Below, in pieces: positions 1-8,017 of a stretch of DNA of 64,000 nucleotides. The stretch is from Kitasatospora sp. NBC_01266 (GTDB taxonomy: Bacteria > Actinomycetota > Actinomycetes > Streptomycetales > Streptomycetaceae). Below the pieces are notes generated by a model. That model searched no databases. It worked only from the letters and a program-made list of their open reading frames with translations, and was not told where the DNA came from. Location of the stretch: the NCBI RefSeq assembly GCF_036242395.1, contig NZ_CP108458.1, forward strand, positions 6,200,001 through 6,264,000. The letters are read 5' to 3'. Position 1 is the stretch's first letter; the number at the start of each line of letters is the position of its first letter. Both the position numbers and the translations under genes were made by a program.

Positions 1-200
1 CGCTGCCCGAGGGCGAGATCCCCCGGCTGCCGAGCAGCCTGGCGCAGGCGGTCGCCGAGTACCGCACCTCCGGCGTGCTGCGTGAGGCGCTCGGCGACCC
101 GCTCTACGAGGCGGTGCTGGCGGTGCGGCTGGGTGAGCTGGCGCTCTTCGAGGGGCGGTCGCCCGAGGAGCTGGCGGCGGCGACCCGCTGGCGGTACTGA
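1..200 (+). CDS. Glutamine synthetase family protein, C-terminal fragment
   Basis: The window opens inside a gene, and only the last 65 codons are present, read in the frame that ends at the TGA at 198-200. The visible tail (LPEGEIPRLPSSL, then LRRALG-like helices, ending in TRWRY) resembles the C-terminal end of glutamine-synthetase-family ligases, where a proline-rich PRLPxSL segment precedes two helices and an aromatic, basic end. No active-site motif is in view, so the substrate cannot be judged: it could be true glutamine synthetase or a gamma-glutamyl-polyamine type. The family call is inference from tail similarity only. Confidence 0.5.
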   Translation, partial: LPEGEIPRLPSSLAQAVAEYRTSGVLREALGDPLYEAVLAVRLGELALFEGRSPEELAAATRWRY

Positions 201-409
201 GGGCCGGATCGATGGCCACCCGGTTCCCGCACCGCTCCTGAACCATGATCAGTTGCCCGGCCGTCCAACTCATGGAGGGGCCTCCCCGAGTTGCCGTGCC
301 TCGACCCGCCGAGTTGGGCCGGCCCGGGAGATCCTCTAGTTTTGGATCAAGATTCTCAAGGGCGCGACTCTCATGGAGCGCTGCTTCCCAATGCAAGGGG
401 ACTGTGATA

Positions 410-1228
410 GTGCGTAAGATCGTCGGCCGCCGGATCGCCGGGGCCGCCCTGGTCGTCGGCCTGCTCGGGGCCAGTGCCCCCGTCCTCGCGGCTCCCGCCT
501 TCGCGGACTCGTCCACCGGCACCACCCAGGTCCAGGACGGCCAGGGCATACCCTCGTTCAGCGACCTGCTGCGCGGCGTCGAGGTCAACTGGGCCGAGAG
601 CCACTGGAGCTGGACCGCCTGGAACGACAGCACCCCGGTCACCGACGGCTCCGACCAGCCGAACTACCAGTGCGCCGAGTACGTCGCTCGCGCGCTGGCG
701 GCGGCCGGCCTGGTCCCCGGCCTCGGCCCGGACGACCCGCAGGACTCCTACTTCAACTACACGGCGCCCAACGGCAAGACCTACGACCTGCTGCTGATCA
801 GTGACCTGCCGCAGTACCACAACCTGTACGACTACCTGATGGACAGCGGCCTGGGCACCGACATCGGCGACCACCCCGAGGACGCCCGCCCCGGCGACGT
901 CGTGGTCACCTACGCCGGCCCCGGCGTGACCAAGAGCCACACCGGCCTGGTGGTCACCGCCGCCGACGGCTCGAACGAGCCGACCGTCGACGCCCACAAC
1001 CGGGCGCGCTCGCACTACGGCTACCACTTCTACGCGCCCTCGCACCTGGTGCGGATCGAGCCGCTGGGCCTGCTGACCGGCTTCCTGCCGAGCGACACGC
1101 AGCTCACCGCGCCGAAGAGCGCCATGCAGAAGCTGGCCGTCACCCCGCGCACGGCCACCCCGCAGGCCCCGGCCACCACGGCGCCCTCGACCGTGGGACG
1201 CCAGGACCCGGCCGGCCCGCAGGTCTGA
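410..1228 (+). CDS. Secreted amidase-domain protein (Amidase_6 type)
   Basis: The protein has 272 residues. The GTG at 410 is chosen because AAGGGGA lies 8 bases upstream; a GTG two codons earlier is also possible, while longer readings lack a ribosome site. A signal peptide is clear: RKIVGRR, a hydrophobic stretch, then cleavage near AFA at about residue 33. The mature part fits the putative amidase domain of secreted NlpC/P60-like cysteine hydrolases, with the likely nucleophile Cys88 in NYQCAEYVARAL and His177 in SHTGLVV as partner; a second His near 196 lies in DAHNRARSHY. The family is expected to cut amide bonds in cell-wall or amino-acid substrates outside the cell, but the substrate is unknown. 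The tail is rich in Pro, Thr and Ala. It converges on a cyclophilin gene through a shared terminator. Confidence 0.75.
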   Translation: MRKIVGRRIAGAALVVGLLGASAPVLAAPAFADSSTGTTQVQDGQGIPSFSDLLRGVEVNWAESHWSWTAWNDSTPVTDGSDQPNYQCAEYVARALAAAGLVPGLGPDDPQDSYFNYTAPNGKTYDLLLISDLPQYHNLYDYLMDSGLGTDIGDHPEDARPGDVVVTYAGPGVTKSHTGLVVTAADGSNEPTVDAHNRARSHYGYHFYAPSHLVRIEPLGLLTGFLPSDTQLTAPKSAMQKLAVTPRTATPQAPATTAPSTVGRQDPAGPQV

Positions 1229-1234
1229 CCCGCT

Positions 1235-1281
1235 GAGCGGGGTACCGCCGCCGCGACCAACGCGGTGGCGCTACCCCGCTC
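1235..1281. terminator. Bidirectional terminator hairpin
   Basis: Two 21-base arms (GAGCGGGGTA at the outer end on each side) pair with only two mismatches around a 5-base loop, ACCAA. It lies exactly between the convergent amidase and cyclophilin genes, so it probably ends both transcripts. It lacks a U-tract, as is common in high-GC actinomycetes. Confidence 0.8.
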
Positions 1282-1301
1282 GTGCTGTTTCGCCGACGGT
1301 G

Positions 1302-1826
1302 TCAGCGGGTCTCGATCACGACCGACTCGATGACCACGTCGTTGACCGGCCGGTCGTTGCGCCCCGTCTCCGCCGCCGCGATGGCGTCGACCACCTTCTG
1401 GCCGGCCTCGTTCGTCACCTCGCCGAAGATGGTGTGCTTGCCGGTCAGCCAGGCGGTCGGCGCCACCGTGATGAAGAACTGCGAACCGTTGGTGCCCGGA
1501 CCGGCGTTGGCCATCGCGAGCAGGTAGGGCTTGGTGAACGCCAGGTCGGGGTGGAACTCGTCGGCGAACTTGTAGCCGGGGCCGCCGGTGCCGTTGCCCA
1601 GCGGGTCGCCGCCCTGGATCATGAAGTCCTCGATCACCCGGTGGAAGACGGTCCCGTCGTAGAGCGGATCCGTCGACTTCCTACCGGTCTCCGGGTTGAC
1701 CCACTCCCGCTCGCCCTTGGCGAGTTCCACGAAGTTCCGGACCGTCTTCGGCGCGTGGTTCGGGAACAGCCGGATCTCGATGTCGCCCTGGTTGGTCTTC
1801 AGCGTCGCGTACAGCTGCTCGGCCAT
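1302..1826 (-). CDS. ppiA: Peptidyl-prolyl cis-trans isomerase, cyclophilin type
   Basis: This cytoplasmic cyclophilin of 174 residues catalyses cis-trans isomerisation of prolyl bonds during protein folding. The family signature FHRVIEDFMIQGGDP and the NGSQFFIT strand are present, as is the WLTGKHTIFGEV segment near the substrate pocket. There is no signal peptide. The start at MAEQLY is chosen because GAGAGG lies 11 bases upstream; a GTG four codons earlier would almost touch that site. The size and motifs match the short housekeeping cyclophilins of Streptomyces. The gene stands alone between terminators. Confidence 0.93.
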   Translation of the reverse strand: MAEQLYATLKTNQGDIEIRLFPNHAPKTVRNFVELAKGEREWVNPETGRKSTDPLYDGTVFHRVIEDFMIQGGDPLGNGTGGPGYKFADEFHPDLAFTKPYLLAMANAGPGTNGSQFFITVAPTAWLTGKHTIFGEVTNEAGQKVVDAIAAAETGRNDRPVNDVVIESVVIETR

Positions 1827-1940
1827 GGGTGCCTGCACCTCTCATTCGTCGTCATACGGGCACTCGACGCTACCCCGGACGACCCGAGCGGGTAACGCGC
1901 CACGCACTGGCGCTCTTCCGGCCCATGAGCTGTGGCCACC

Positions 1941-3122
1941 TCACCGGCACAGCGCCGCGTCCACGGCATCCTCCACGTGCTGAGAGGGCGCGCCGGTCGG
2001 CAGGGTGGTCACCGCGATCGCGGCGGCGCGGCCGTCCTCGGTGACCCCGCCACGGGTCCGGTAGCCCGGCGTGGTGCCGCCATGCCCCCAGTACACGCCG
2101 CCGCACGACAGCGGCGTGCTGGTCAGGCCCAGTCCGTAGCGGACGCCGGGGCCGAGCATGTCGGCGGGAACGGTGGTACGCATCTGGGCCAACTGCGCCG
2201 GGGGCAGCAGGCGTCCGGCCAGCAGCGCCGCGAAGAACTGGTTGAGATCGGAGTTGGTGGAGACCATCGCGCCCGCCGCCCAGGCCATGGACGAGTCCAT
2301 GTCCGTGAAGTCGTGCGGGCCCTGGCCGGCCGGGGCCGTGGAGTAGCCATGGGGATGGGGGCCGGGGATGGTCAGGTCCCCGGCGGCGGGGAAGGAGGTG
2401 TGGCGCAGCCCGATGCGGTTGATGACGCGCTGGGTGATCTCCTCGCCGACGGGCCGTCCGGTGACCTGCTGGATGATCAGCCCGGCGACCACGTAGTTGG
2501 TGTTGCTGTACTCGAACTGCGCGCCCGGGGCGAAGTGCGCCTTCTGCGTCAGGGCCTGGTCGAGCAGGTCGCGGGGCTCGAAGTACCGGTCCTGGACGGT
2601 GGCCAGGTTCGCGAACTCCGGGGCGTCCAGGTAGTCGGGCAGGCCGCTGGTGTGCTGGAGCAACTCGTGGACGGTGATCCGGCGTCCGTCGATGCCGTCC
2701 CCGCGCAGCAGGCCCGGCAGGTAGGTGTCGACGGGCGCTTCCAGGTCGACCTTTCCCTCGCCGACCAGTTGCAGCATGACCACGGCGGTGAAGGTCTTGG
2801 TGTTGCTGCCGATCCGTACCTCCCCGTCGGTGGGCACCTTCGCCTTGGTGGTCAGGTCGGCGACGCCGGCGGTGTAGCTGCGGGTGTGGCCGTCGCGGTC
2901 CTTGACGGTGGCGAGGGCGGCCGGCATCCCGTCGTCGCGCACCAGCGCGTCCAGGCGCAGTTGGACGCTGTCGGGTCGGGCGGCGGCGAAGGCCGGCAGC
3001 GGGGCGGCGGTGCCGATCAGCAGCGCGCCGGCGGCCACGGCGACCGCGGCCGCGATGGCTCCGGGTCGACCGTCGCGCTGCCGCCGGGGGAACCGCGACC
3101 GGTGGGAGGCCTGCTCGTGCAC
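1941..3122 (-). CDS. Secreted serine hydrolase, beta-lactamase/DD-peptidase fold
   Basis: This is a 393-residue exported protein of the class C beta-lactamase / D-Ala-D-Ala carboxypeptidase superfamily. A twin-basic N-terminus (RFPRRQRDGR) and a long hydrophobic segment end near AFA at residue 47. The catalytic SxxK is at Ser106 (GSNTKTF), the YxN motif is at 205-207 (EYSNTNY), and the HGG box (WGHGGTTPGY) replaces the KTG triad. The GTG start has AGGAG 8 bases upstream. Members act on peptidoglycan stem peptides, D-amino peptides or esters; motifs alone cannot separate these. The C-terminus contains one isolated pair of Cys residues (SCGG and ALCR) that could form a disulfide outside the cell. 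Confidence 0.85.
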   Translation of the reverse strand: MHEQASHRSRFPRRQRDGRPGAIAAAVAVAAGALLIGTAAPLPAFAAARPDSVQLRLDALVRDDGMPAALATVKDRDGHTRSYTAGVADLTTKAKVPTDGEVRIGSNTKTFTAVVMLQLVGEGKVDLEAPVDTYLPGLLRGDGIDGRRITVHELLQHTSGLPDYLDAPEFANLATVQDRYFEPRDLLDQALTQKAHFAPGAQFEYSNTNYVVAGLIIQQVTGRPVGEEITQRVINRIGLRHTSFPAAGDLTIPGPHPHGYSTAPAGQGPHDFTDMDSSMAWAAGAMVSTNSDLNQFFAALLAGRLLPPAQLAQMRTTVPADMLGPGVRYGLGLTSTPLSCGGVYWGHGGTTPGYRTRGGVTEDGRAAAIAVTTLPTGAPSQHVEDAVDAALCR

Positions 3123-3356
3123 GGGACAACTCCTGTGGTGGGTAAGGCGCCGGGCGACTCCCGGGCCGGCCCCAAGACGATCACGCGCGGCTGCGGCGGC
3201 GCGTCCGCGCCGGGGACGAGGGCAAGGCCAGGAGCCTGCTCCCGGAGTGCAGTTGGACCGGGGACCGGGCTCCTGGTGCACGGGCCCTACCCGGGCCACG
3301 GCTGGATCGGCGCCGCTGGTTTGCCGATTCGAGCCGCCCCGGCCGAGTGACGCCCC

Positions 3357-3368
3357 TACGCTTGCCCG
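3357..3368 (+). promoter_or_regulatory. Leaderless promoter -10 box of the RelA-like gene
   Basis: TACGCT at 3357-3362 is followed by 6 bases and then the ATG at 3369. This spacing places transcription start at or next to the start codon, and no ribosome site is present. No convincing -35 box is visible. Confidence 0.55.
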
Positions 3369-4538
3369 ATGACCTCCGATGTGCCGCAGACGGCAGTCAA
3401 TGACGTGCTCGGCGGGGATCCGGCTGAACGGCCCGGCGGCAGCGCACCCGAAGAATTCGACTTCGCAGCGCATGCCGCCCGGGCCAAAGCACAGTACGAG
3501 TCCCAGCTGCCGCTCTACGAGGAGTTCTCGGACTCCGTCAAGAAGATACTGAGCACCTGTCTCGCCGACTCCGAGATAGCGGTCCACTCGATCACCAGCC
3601 GCGCCAAGGCCCCCGAGGGCTTCGCGAAGAAGGCGGCGAAAGCCTCGTCCGAAGATCCCGCGCTGCCGCGCTATACGGATCCGCTGAGGCAGATCAAGGA
3701 CCTGGCCGGAGTCCGGGTGATCACCTATTTTCTGACCACCATCAAGGACGTCGAGCAGGTCGTGGAACGCGAGTTCGAGATCACCGAAAGGGTGGACAAA
3801 TCTCAGCTGCTCGAGCGTGAGCGACGCCTGGGCTATCAGAGCGTCCACTATCTCGTCCAGTTGCGGAAGAACCGCTGCGAGCTCCCCGAGTACGCCAAGT
3901 ACGCGGGGCTGACGGCCGAGATCCAGGTGCGGACCATCCTCCAGCACGCCTGGGCGGAGATAGAGCACGACATCCAGTACAAGGCGATCTACGAGATCCC
4001 GACGCAGACCCGGCGCCGGTTCATGGCGCTGGCCGGCCTCCTGGAGATCGCCGACCGGGAGTTCCAGGCGATCGAGAAGGAGGACCGGCGGCTGCGGGAG
4101 ACGAACCTCGCTTCAGTCGCGCAGAACAAGCTGGTCGGCGTCGAGCTGACGGCTGACACGCTGAGGGCTTATCTGGACAAGCGGCTGGGCGAGGACAAGC
4201 GCATGTCCTCCTACTCCTACTCCTGGACGGTCGGCCTGCTCAAGGACCTGGGATTCGACCAGCTCGACACGCTGGACGAGTTTCTTTCCGGGTTCGATTC
4301 CTATGAGATCAGTCGCGCCGTGCACGGAACCAGCAAGGGGCAGCTCACGCGGCTGGAGGATGTGATCATGGTGGCGGTCGGCACGGAATACGCGAACCGC
4401 CATCCGTGGGCCGACACGTACGGCAGCGGCTGGTTCCGGGACCGAGTCGACCAGTTGCTGGAAAGGGCGCGCGGCAACGGTATCGAGGTGGGTGGCAAAT
4501 CCCTGCCGCCCCGGATCGAGGACGACGCGACCGGGTGA
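3369..4538 (+). CDS. Stand-alone RelA/SpoT-domain alarmone synthetase
   Basis: The 389-residue protein contains a (p)ppGpp synthetase (RelA_SpoT) domain at about residues 55-215. Visible signatures are the substrate-binding SRAKAPEGFAKK (78-89), DLAGVRVITYF (111-121), GYQSVHYLVQL (155-165) and the EIQVRTILQHAWAEIEHD helix (184-201). There is no HD hydrolase domain, TGS or ACT domain, so this is not the housekeeping Rel. The C-terminal 170 residues form an unassigned, mainly helical extension. The family transfers pyrophosphate from ATP to guanosine nucleotides, and related toxins use other acceptors. Codon use is looser and less GC-rich than in its neighbours, which suggests acquisition. It is transcribed alone and probably leaderless. 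Confidence 0.85.
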   Translation: MTSDVPQTAVNDVLGGDPAERPGGSAPEEFDFAAHAARAKAQYESQLPLYEEFSDSVKKILSTCLADSEIAVHSITSRAKAPEGFAKKAAKASSEDPALPRYTDPLRQIKDLAGVRVITYFLTTIKDVEQVVEREFEITERVDKSQLLERERRLGYQSVHYLVQLRKNRCELPEYAKYAGLTAEIQVRTILQHAWAEIEHDIQYKAIYEIPTQTRRRFMALAGLLEIADREFQAIEKEDRRLRETNLASVAQNKLVGVELTADTLRAYLDKRLGEDKRMSSYSYSWTVGLLKDLGFDQLDTLDEFLSGFDSYEISRAVHGTSKGQLTRLEDVIMVAVGTEYANRHPWADTYGSGWFRDRVDQLLERARGNGIEVGGKSLPPRIEDDATG

Positions 4539-4558
4539 TCCCGCAACAGCCCGGGATC
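4537..4558 (+). terminator. Small hairpin after the alarmone synthetase gene
   Basis: GATCCCG pairs with CGGGATC across an 8-base loop and begins at the stop codon. It is short and has no U-tract, so its role as a terminator is only suggested. Confidence 0.35.
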
Positions 4559-4644
4559 GTAGATCAGTTGGCAGGGGTTGTAGAGAGGCTCATGCTGCAT
4601 CTCCCGCACCACATCGGTCAGATCGTCCGTGGGCGCGCGCCCGC

Positions 4645-5145
4645 TCAGCCGACGTGGTTGAAGTCGATCGGTGGAACCGAGCCGGAGTCGCTGATCGGCA
4701 GCAGGCTCGGCCACCACGGGGGATGGCCGAGCGGGCAGCGCTGCGGGAGGTAGTAGCCGTCCTTCGGGGCGACGTTCCCCGCCAGGTCCGCGCCGAACAG
4801 GGCGCCGAGGAGCAGCACCCCGGCCAGCACGCCGACGGCGGTCCGCACCCAGCGGCCGCGGCCGCGCAGTAGCCGCCAGGCGACGGCGAAGCCGACCGGG
4901 AGGCAGGCGGCGTACAGCAGGATGAACACGTACAGGACCAGGCCGAACCGCCAGTCGTCCGGAGCCTCCATCCTGGCGGGATACCAGTCCTGGTTCGTGC
5001 AGTAGCCCCAGGCCTCGGAGATGACGCGTTCAGACTCCCCGTCGGCGACCACTCCGACAACCGCACCCACGACGACCGTCAGGCACCCCAGCGCGCAGCC
5101 ACCCGACTCCGCGCTCGGCGACTCCGCGTTCGGTGATTGCGCCAT
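4645..5145 (-). CDS. Hypothetical membrane protein
   Basis: I do not recognise this 166-residue protein. The start at MAQSPNAES follows GGAGAG with 8 bases of spacing. After a Ser/Glu-rich N-terminus there are three hydrophobic segments: CALGCLTVVVGAVVGVV, FGLVLYVFILLYAACL and TAVGVLAGVLLLGALFGA. A loop with CTNQDW and a tail with YYLPQRCPLGHPPWWP contain Cys residues that could pair outside the membrane. It lies downstream of lgt on the same strand but is separated from it by a strong hairpin, so it is probably transcribed alone. Confidence 0.65.
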   Translation of the reverse strand: MAQSPNAESPSAESGGCALGCLTVVVGAVVGVVADGESERVISEAWGYCTNQDWYPARMEAPDDWRFGLVLYVFILLYAACLPVGFAVAWRLLRGRGRWVRTAVGVLAGVLLLGALFGADLAGNVAPKDGYYLPQRCPLGHPPWWPSLLPISDSGSVPPIDFNHVG

Positions 5146-5262
5146 TGCCCCCACTCTCCGGTCTCCGGAAGACCGGACGGCCGCGCCGACCCGCCCGGTT
5201 CCCGACCTTCGTCGGCGCCCCGACCTCTTCCAGCGCCATCGCACCGAACACGCCGCATAACG

Positions 5263-5295
5263 CGACCGGGCAGGGCCAAAGGCCCTGCCCGGTCG
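5263..5295. terminator. Strong terminator after lgt
   Basis: A perfect 15-bp stem (CGACCGGGCAGGGCC and its complement) closes on an AAA loop. It lies 15 bases beyond the lgt stop codon and upstream of the next minus-strand gene, so it should end the lgt transcript. Confidence 0.85.
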
Positions 5296-5310
5296 AGCTG
5301 CCCGGTCGTC

Positions 5311-6249
5311 TCAGACCGCGCTGGCGTCCTGCTCGGCAGTGTCGGCAGCAGCAGTGCCCTGCTCGACAGGCCCAGCAGCAGCATCAGAGTCAGCAGCCCC
5401 GGTACCAGCAACCTCGGTGTCAGCCGCAGTCGCAGCCGCAGCAAGGACAGCCGGCGCCACCACCCGTCCCTTCCGGTTCAGCATCGCGAACCAGACCAGC
5501 CCGGCCAGCGCCACCAGCGAGGCGATGTAGAAGTTCAGCCGGAGCCCGAAGATGTACTGCGAGTAGTCGACCCGCAGCGACTCCTCGAAGATCCGGAACG
5601 CCGAGTACCCGGCCACGTAGAGCGCGAACAGGCTGCCCGGCTTGACCTTGCCGCGCCGGCCGAGCCAGATCAGGAAGCCGGCCAGCGCCAGGTCCCAGAT
5701 GAGCTCGTAGAGGAAGGTGGGGTGGAAGGTGGCGTCCTGCAGGTAGCCCGGGGGACGGAAGGCGGGAGCGATCTCCAGGCCCCAGGGCAGCTTGGTCGGG
5801 CCGCCGAAGAGCTCCTGGTTGAAGTAGTTGCCGATCCGCCCGATCGCCTGCGCCACCAGCAGGCAGGGCGCCAGCGCGTCCATCATGCCGGTGACGCTGG
5901 CGCCGGCCTTGCGCAGCCGCCAGACGCAGACCAGTGTGGCCAGCGCCACACCGCCCCAGATCCCGAGGCCGCCGTCCCAGACCGCCAGCGGGCCCCACCA
6001 GTGGTGCGGCATGCCGGCCGGGGTGGTGATGTCGAAGTAGAGCCGCCCGCCGAGGATGCCGAACGGCACGCCCCAGGTGGCCATGTCGTCCACCAGTTCC
6101 GGGTTGCCGCCCTTGGCCGCCCAGCGGCGGCGGCCGATGATCACGGCGAGCGTGATGCCCACGATGTACATCAAGGCGTAGAAGTGGATGAACAGCGGGC
6201 CCAGGTGGAAGCCGTTCACCGATGGTGAGGGGATGGCGGCAAGCAGCAT
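5311..6249 (-). CDS. lgt: Prolipoprotein diacylglyceryl transferase
   Basis: Lgt moves a diacylglyceryl group from phosphatidylglycerol to the lipobox Cys of prolipoproteins, the first step of lipoprotein maturation in the membrane. The 312-residue protein shows the family signature GRIGNYFNQELFG (about 165-177), plus FHPTFLYELIWD, the early HFYALMYIVGI segment, GGRLYFD, and seven or so membrane helices. The C-terminal 40 residues are an Ala-rich low-complexity tail (residues after about 270) that is longer than in enterobacterial Lgt but normal for actinomycetes. The trp genes that flank lgt in many Streptomyces are not beside it here, so it may be a relocated or second copy. Confidence 0.95.
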   Translation of the reverse strand: MLLAAIPSPSVNGFHLGPLFIHFYALMYIVGITLAVIIGRRRWAAKGGNPELVDDMATWGVPFGILGGRLYFDITTPAGMPHHWWGPLAVWDGGLGIWGGVALATLVCVWRLRKAGASVTGMMDALAPCLLVAQAIGRIGNYFNQELFGGPTKLPWGLEIAPAFRPPGYLQDATFHPTFLYELIWDLALAGFLIWLGRRGKVKPGSLFALYVAGYSAFRIFEESLRVDYSQYIFGLRLNFYIASLVALAGLVWFAMLNRKGRVVAPAVLAAAATAADTEVAGTGAADSDAAAGPVEQGTAAADTAEQDASAV

Positions 6250-6322
6250 GCTGTGAGGGTACGCGAGCTGGGCGAACAGTTGGGTGTCGGGATATCGGAT
6301 GCACCGATCCGAGGCCGTCCCC

Positions 6323-6334
6323 TACGGTGGCGCG
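6323..6334 (+). promoter_or_regulatory. Leaderless -10 box of the CPT-like kinase
   Basis: TACGGT at 6323-6328 is followed by 6 bases and then the ATG at 6335. No ribosome site is present, consistent with leaderless transcription. Confidence 0.5.
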
Positions 6335-6943
6335 ATGACCACGCAGCTGATCATTCTCAACGGTGGCTCCAGCTCCGGTAAGTCCGTCCTGGCTCGCTGC
6401 CTGCAGGCGGTGCTGCCGCGGCCGTGGCTGACGTTCGGGACCGACACCTTCGTCGAGGGGCTCCCCGCGAGCCTGCGTTCCCCCAGTTCCCCCAGCCCCT
6501 CGTCCGCCAGCCCCTCATCCTCCAGCCCCTCATCCTCCAGCCCCTCGGACAGTCCCTCGGACGCGGGGATCGAGTTCGCCGACGACGGCACGGTGACGGT
6601 CGGACCGGTGTTCCGGGAGCTGGAGGCCGCCTGGATCACCGGGATCACCGCGATGGCGCGCGCCGGTTCGCCGGTGATCGTGGACGAGGTGTTCCTCGGT
6701 GGCGCGCAGTCGCAGCAGCGGTGGGAGCGGGCGGCCGAGGGGCTGGGGGTGCTCTGGGTCGGCGTGCGCTGCGCGGCGGCGGTGGCGGCGGAGCGCGAGG
6801 TGGCCCGTGGGGACCGGGCCGTCGGGATGGCGGCGGCGCAGGCCGAGCTGGTGCATCGCGGGGTGCGGTACGACCTGGAGGTGGACACCGCGCACGCCGA
6901 GTCGATGGCGTGCGCGCGGCTGATCGCGGCCAGGGTGTCCTGA
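6335..6943 (+). CDS. Chloramphenicol phosphotransferase-like kinase
   Basis: The 202-residue P-loop protein has its Walker A at LNGGSSSGKSVLA (about 8-20), a TFGTDTFVEGLP segment where the family carries its catalytic Asp, and IVDEVFLGG as the second acidic strand. It matches the chloramphenicol phosphotransferase-like family, which phosphorylates hydroxyl groups on small molecules; the true substrate is not known and antibiotic resistance should not be assumed. Between about residues 50 and 76 lies a Ser/Pro run that most relatives lack, encoded by a 15-bp minisatellite. The start is fixed by a leaderless promoter. It ends 3 bases from the convergent HipA-like gene. Confidence 0.78.
   Translation: MTTQLIILNGGSSSGKSVLARCLQAVLPRPWLTFGTDTFVEGLPASLRSPSSPSPSSASPSSSSPSSSSPSDSPSDAGIEFADDGTVTVGPVFRELEAAWITGITAMARAGSPVIVDEVFLGGAQSQQRWERAAEGLGVLWVGVRCAAAVAAEREVARGDRAVGMAAAQAELVHRGVRYDLEVDTAHAESMACARLIAARVS
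6493..6552 (+). repeat. Four 15-bp tandem repeats inside the kinase gene
   Basis: Four units start with CAGCCCCTC at 6493, 6508, 6523 and 6538; the second and third are identical. Because the unit is a multiple of three it stays in frame and encodes Ser/Pro steps in the kinase. Flanking bases (CCCCCAG, TCCCTCGGAC) are decayed versions of the unit. Confidence 0.85.
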
Positions 6944-6946
6944 GCG

Positions 6947-7861
6947 CTACTTCCCGTGCAGGTCCGGCACCTGCTGCAGCCAGGCGGGCCGCCCGGCCGC
7001 CGTGCGCTTGGCCCGAGCGGCCTCGGTGGCTGCCAGCTCCGCCTCGGTCGCGAAAGTGCGCGGCAGCCAGCGCTCGGAGACGGCGGCCCGCGCGGCCAGC
7101 TGCCGGACGTAGGCCTCGCGCAGCTCGGCCACGTCGGCGAAGCCCTCCTCGATCTCCAGCCACTGGTCCGGCACCAGGGCCAGCACCTCGCGCAGCAGCT
7201 CCTCGGTCACCTGCGGGGCCAGCTCGGCGTCGGCCGCCGCGACGTCGGGGTGGTAGTCGCCCAGTGCGTGGCCGCTCAGGTCGTAGGCGCGGTCCACGGC
7301 CGAGGCCGCGCCGGACCAGCGGTGGTGGAAGACCAGGGCGGCGCCGTTGTCGATCAGCCAGAGGCGGTGGTGCCAGACCATCAGGTTGGGGTTGGCCCGG
7401 GTGCGGTCGACGTTGGCGGTCAACGCGTCCAGCCAGACCAGCCGCCCGGCCTCCAGCGGACCGACGGCGAGCGCGTCGGCCGCGCCGGCGGTGCCGGGCT
7501 TGGCCATGCCGGGCTTGGCCGCGCCGGGCTTGAAGTCGTGCGCCCCCGGCAGGTAGTCCATCCCGAGGTTGAGGCCGGCGCTGGCCCGCAGCAGGTCCTG
7601 GATCTCGGCGTCGGGCTCGTGCTCGGCCACCGCCGGGTCGAAGTCGACCAGCACCAGCTCGGGCACACGCAGGCCCAGCCGCCGGGCCAGCTCGCCCACG
7701 ATCACCTCGGCCACCAGCGCCTTGCGGCCCTGCGCGGCGCCGGTGAACTTGACCACGTAGGTGCCCAGGTCGTCGGTCTCGACGATGGCGGGCACCGAAC
7801 CGCCGGCCCGCAGCGGGGCGAGGTAGTGCAGGGCGGTCACCCGGGGCAGGTCAGCAGACAC
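6947..7861 (-). CDS. HipA-family kinase (HipA_2 type)
   Basis: The 304-residue protein resembles the actinobacterial HipA-related kinase family. The N-terminus has a nucleotide-fold strand pattern (ETDDLGTYVVKFTGAAQGRKALVAE, with the invariant Lys in VVKF), then the catalytic-loop region LVWLDALTANVDRTRANPN and the metal-binding LWLIDNGAAL. HipA proteins are Ser/Thr kinases, but members of this branch lack an obvious HipB antitoxin partner, and none is adjacent here. The segment FKPGAAKPGMAKPGTAGAAD near residue 115 is a short GMAKPG-type internal repeat. Its cellular target is not known. Confidence 0.72.
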   Translation of the reverse strand: MSADLPRVTALHYLAPLRAGGSVPAIVETDDLGTYVVKFTGAAQGRKALVAEVIVGELARRLGLRVPELVLVDFDPAVAEHEPDAEIQDLLRASAGLNLGMDYLPGAHDFKPGAAKPGMAKPGTAGAADALAVGPLEAGRLVWLDALTANVDRTRANPNLMVWHHRLWLIDNGAALVFHHRWSGAASAVDRAYDLSGHALGDYHPDVAAADAELAPQVTEELLREVLALVPDQWLEIEEGFADVAELREAYVRQLAARAAVSERWLPRTFATEAELAATEAARAKRTAAGRPAWLQQVPDLHGK

Positions 7862-8017
7862 CCGCTCAGCCTAGACCGGCCGCCGCGCGGCCCGGCCCGA
7901 ATTTCCCGCCCGGGTCTCCGGCGGTGGCCGAGGTCCGCGCCGAGCCCACCGGCCGCGTGTGGTTGGCTGTCCCGCGACGAATCGCCCACGCCCCCAAACC
8001 CCCGAAGGAGCCCCGCC

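Noticed and set aside
1870..3129. Long ORFs overlapping the serine hydrolase gene in other frames
   Set aside because: They are Arg/Pro/Gly-rich frames caused by high-GC codon bias; the hydrolase frame has signal peptide and catalytic motifs.
6947..7861. HipBA toxin-antitoxin module
   Set aside because: No HipB-like HTH gene is adjacent, and the protein belongs to the stand-alone HipA_2 type.
3369..7861. Defence island made of the alarmone synthetase, CPT-like kinase and HipA-like kinase
   Set aside because: Housekeeping lgt lies between them, orientations alternate, strong terminators separate them, and no integrase or repeat boundary is seen.
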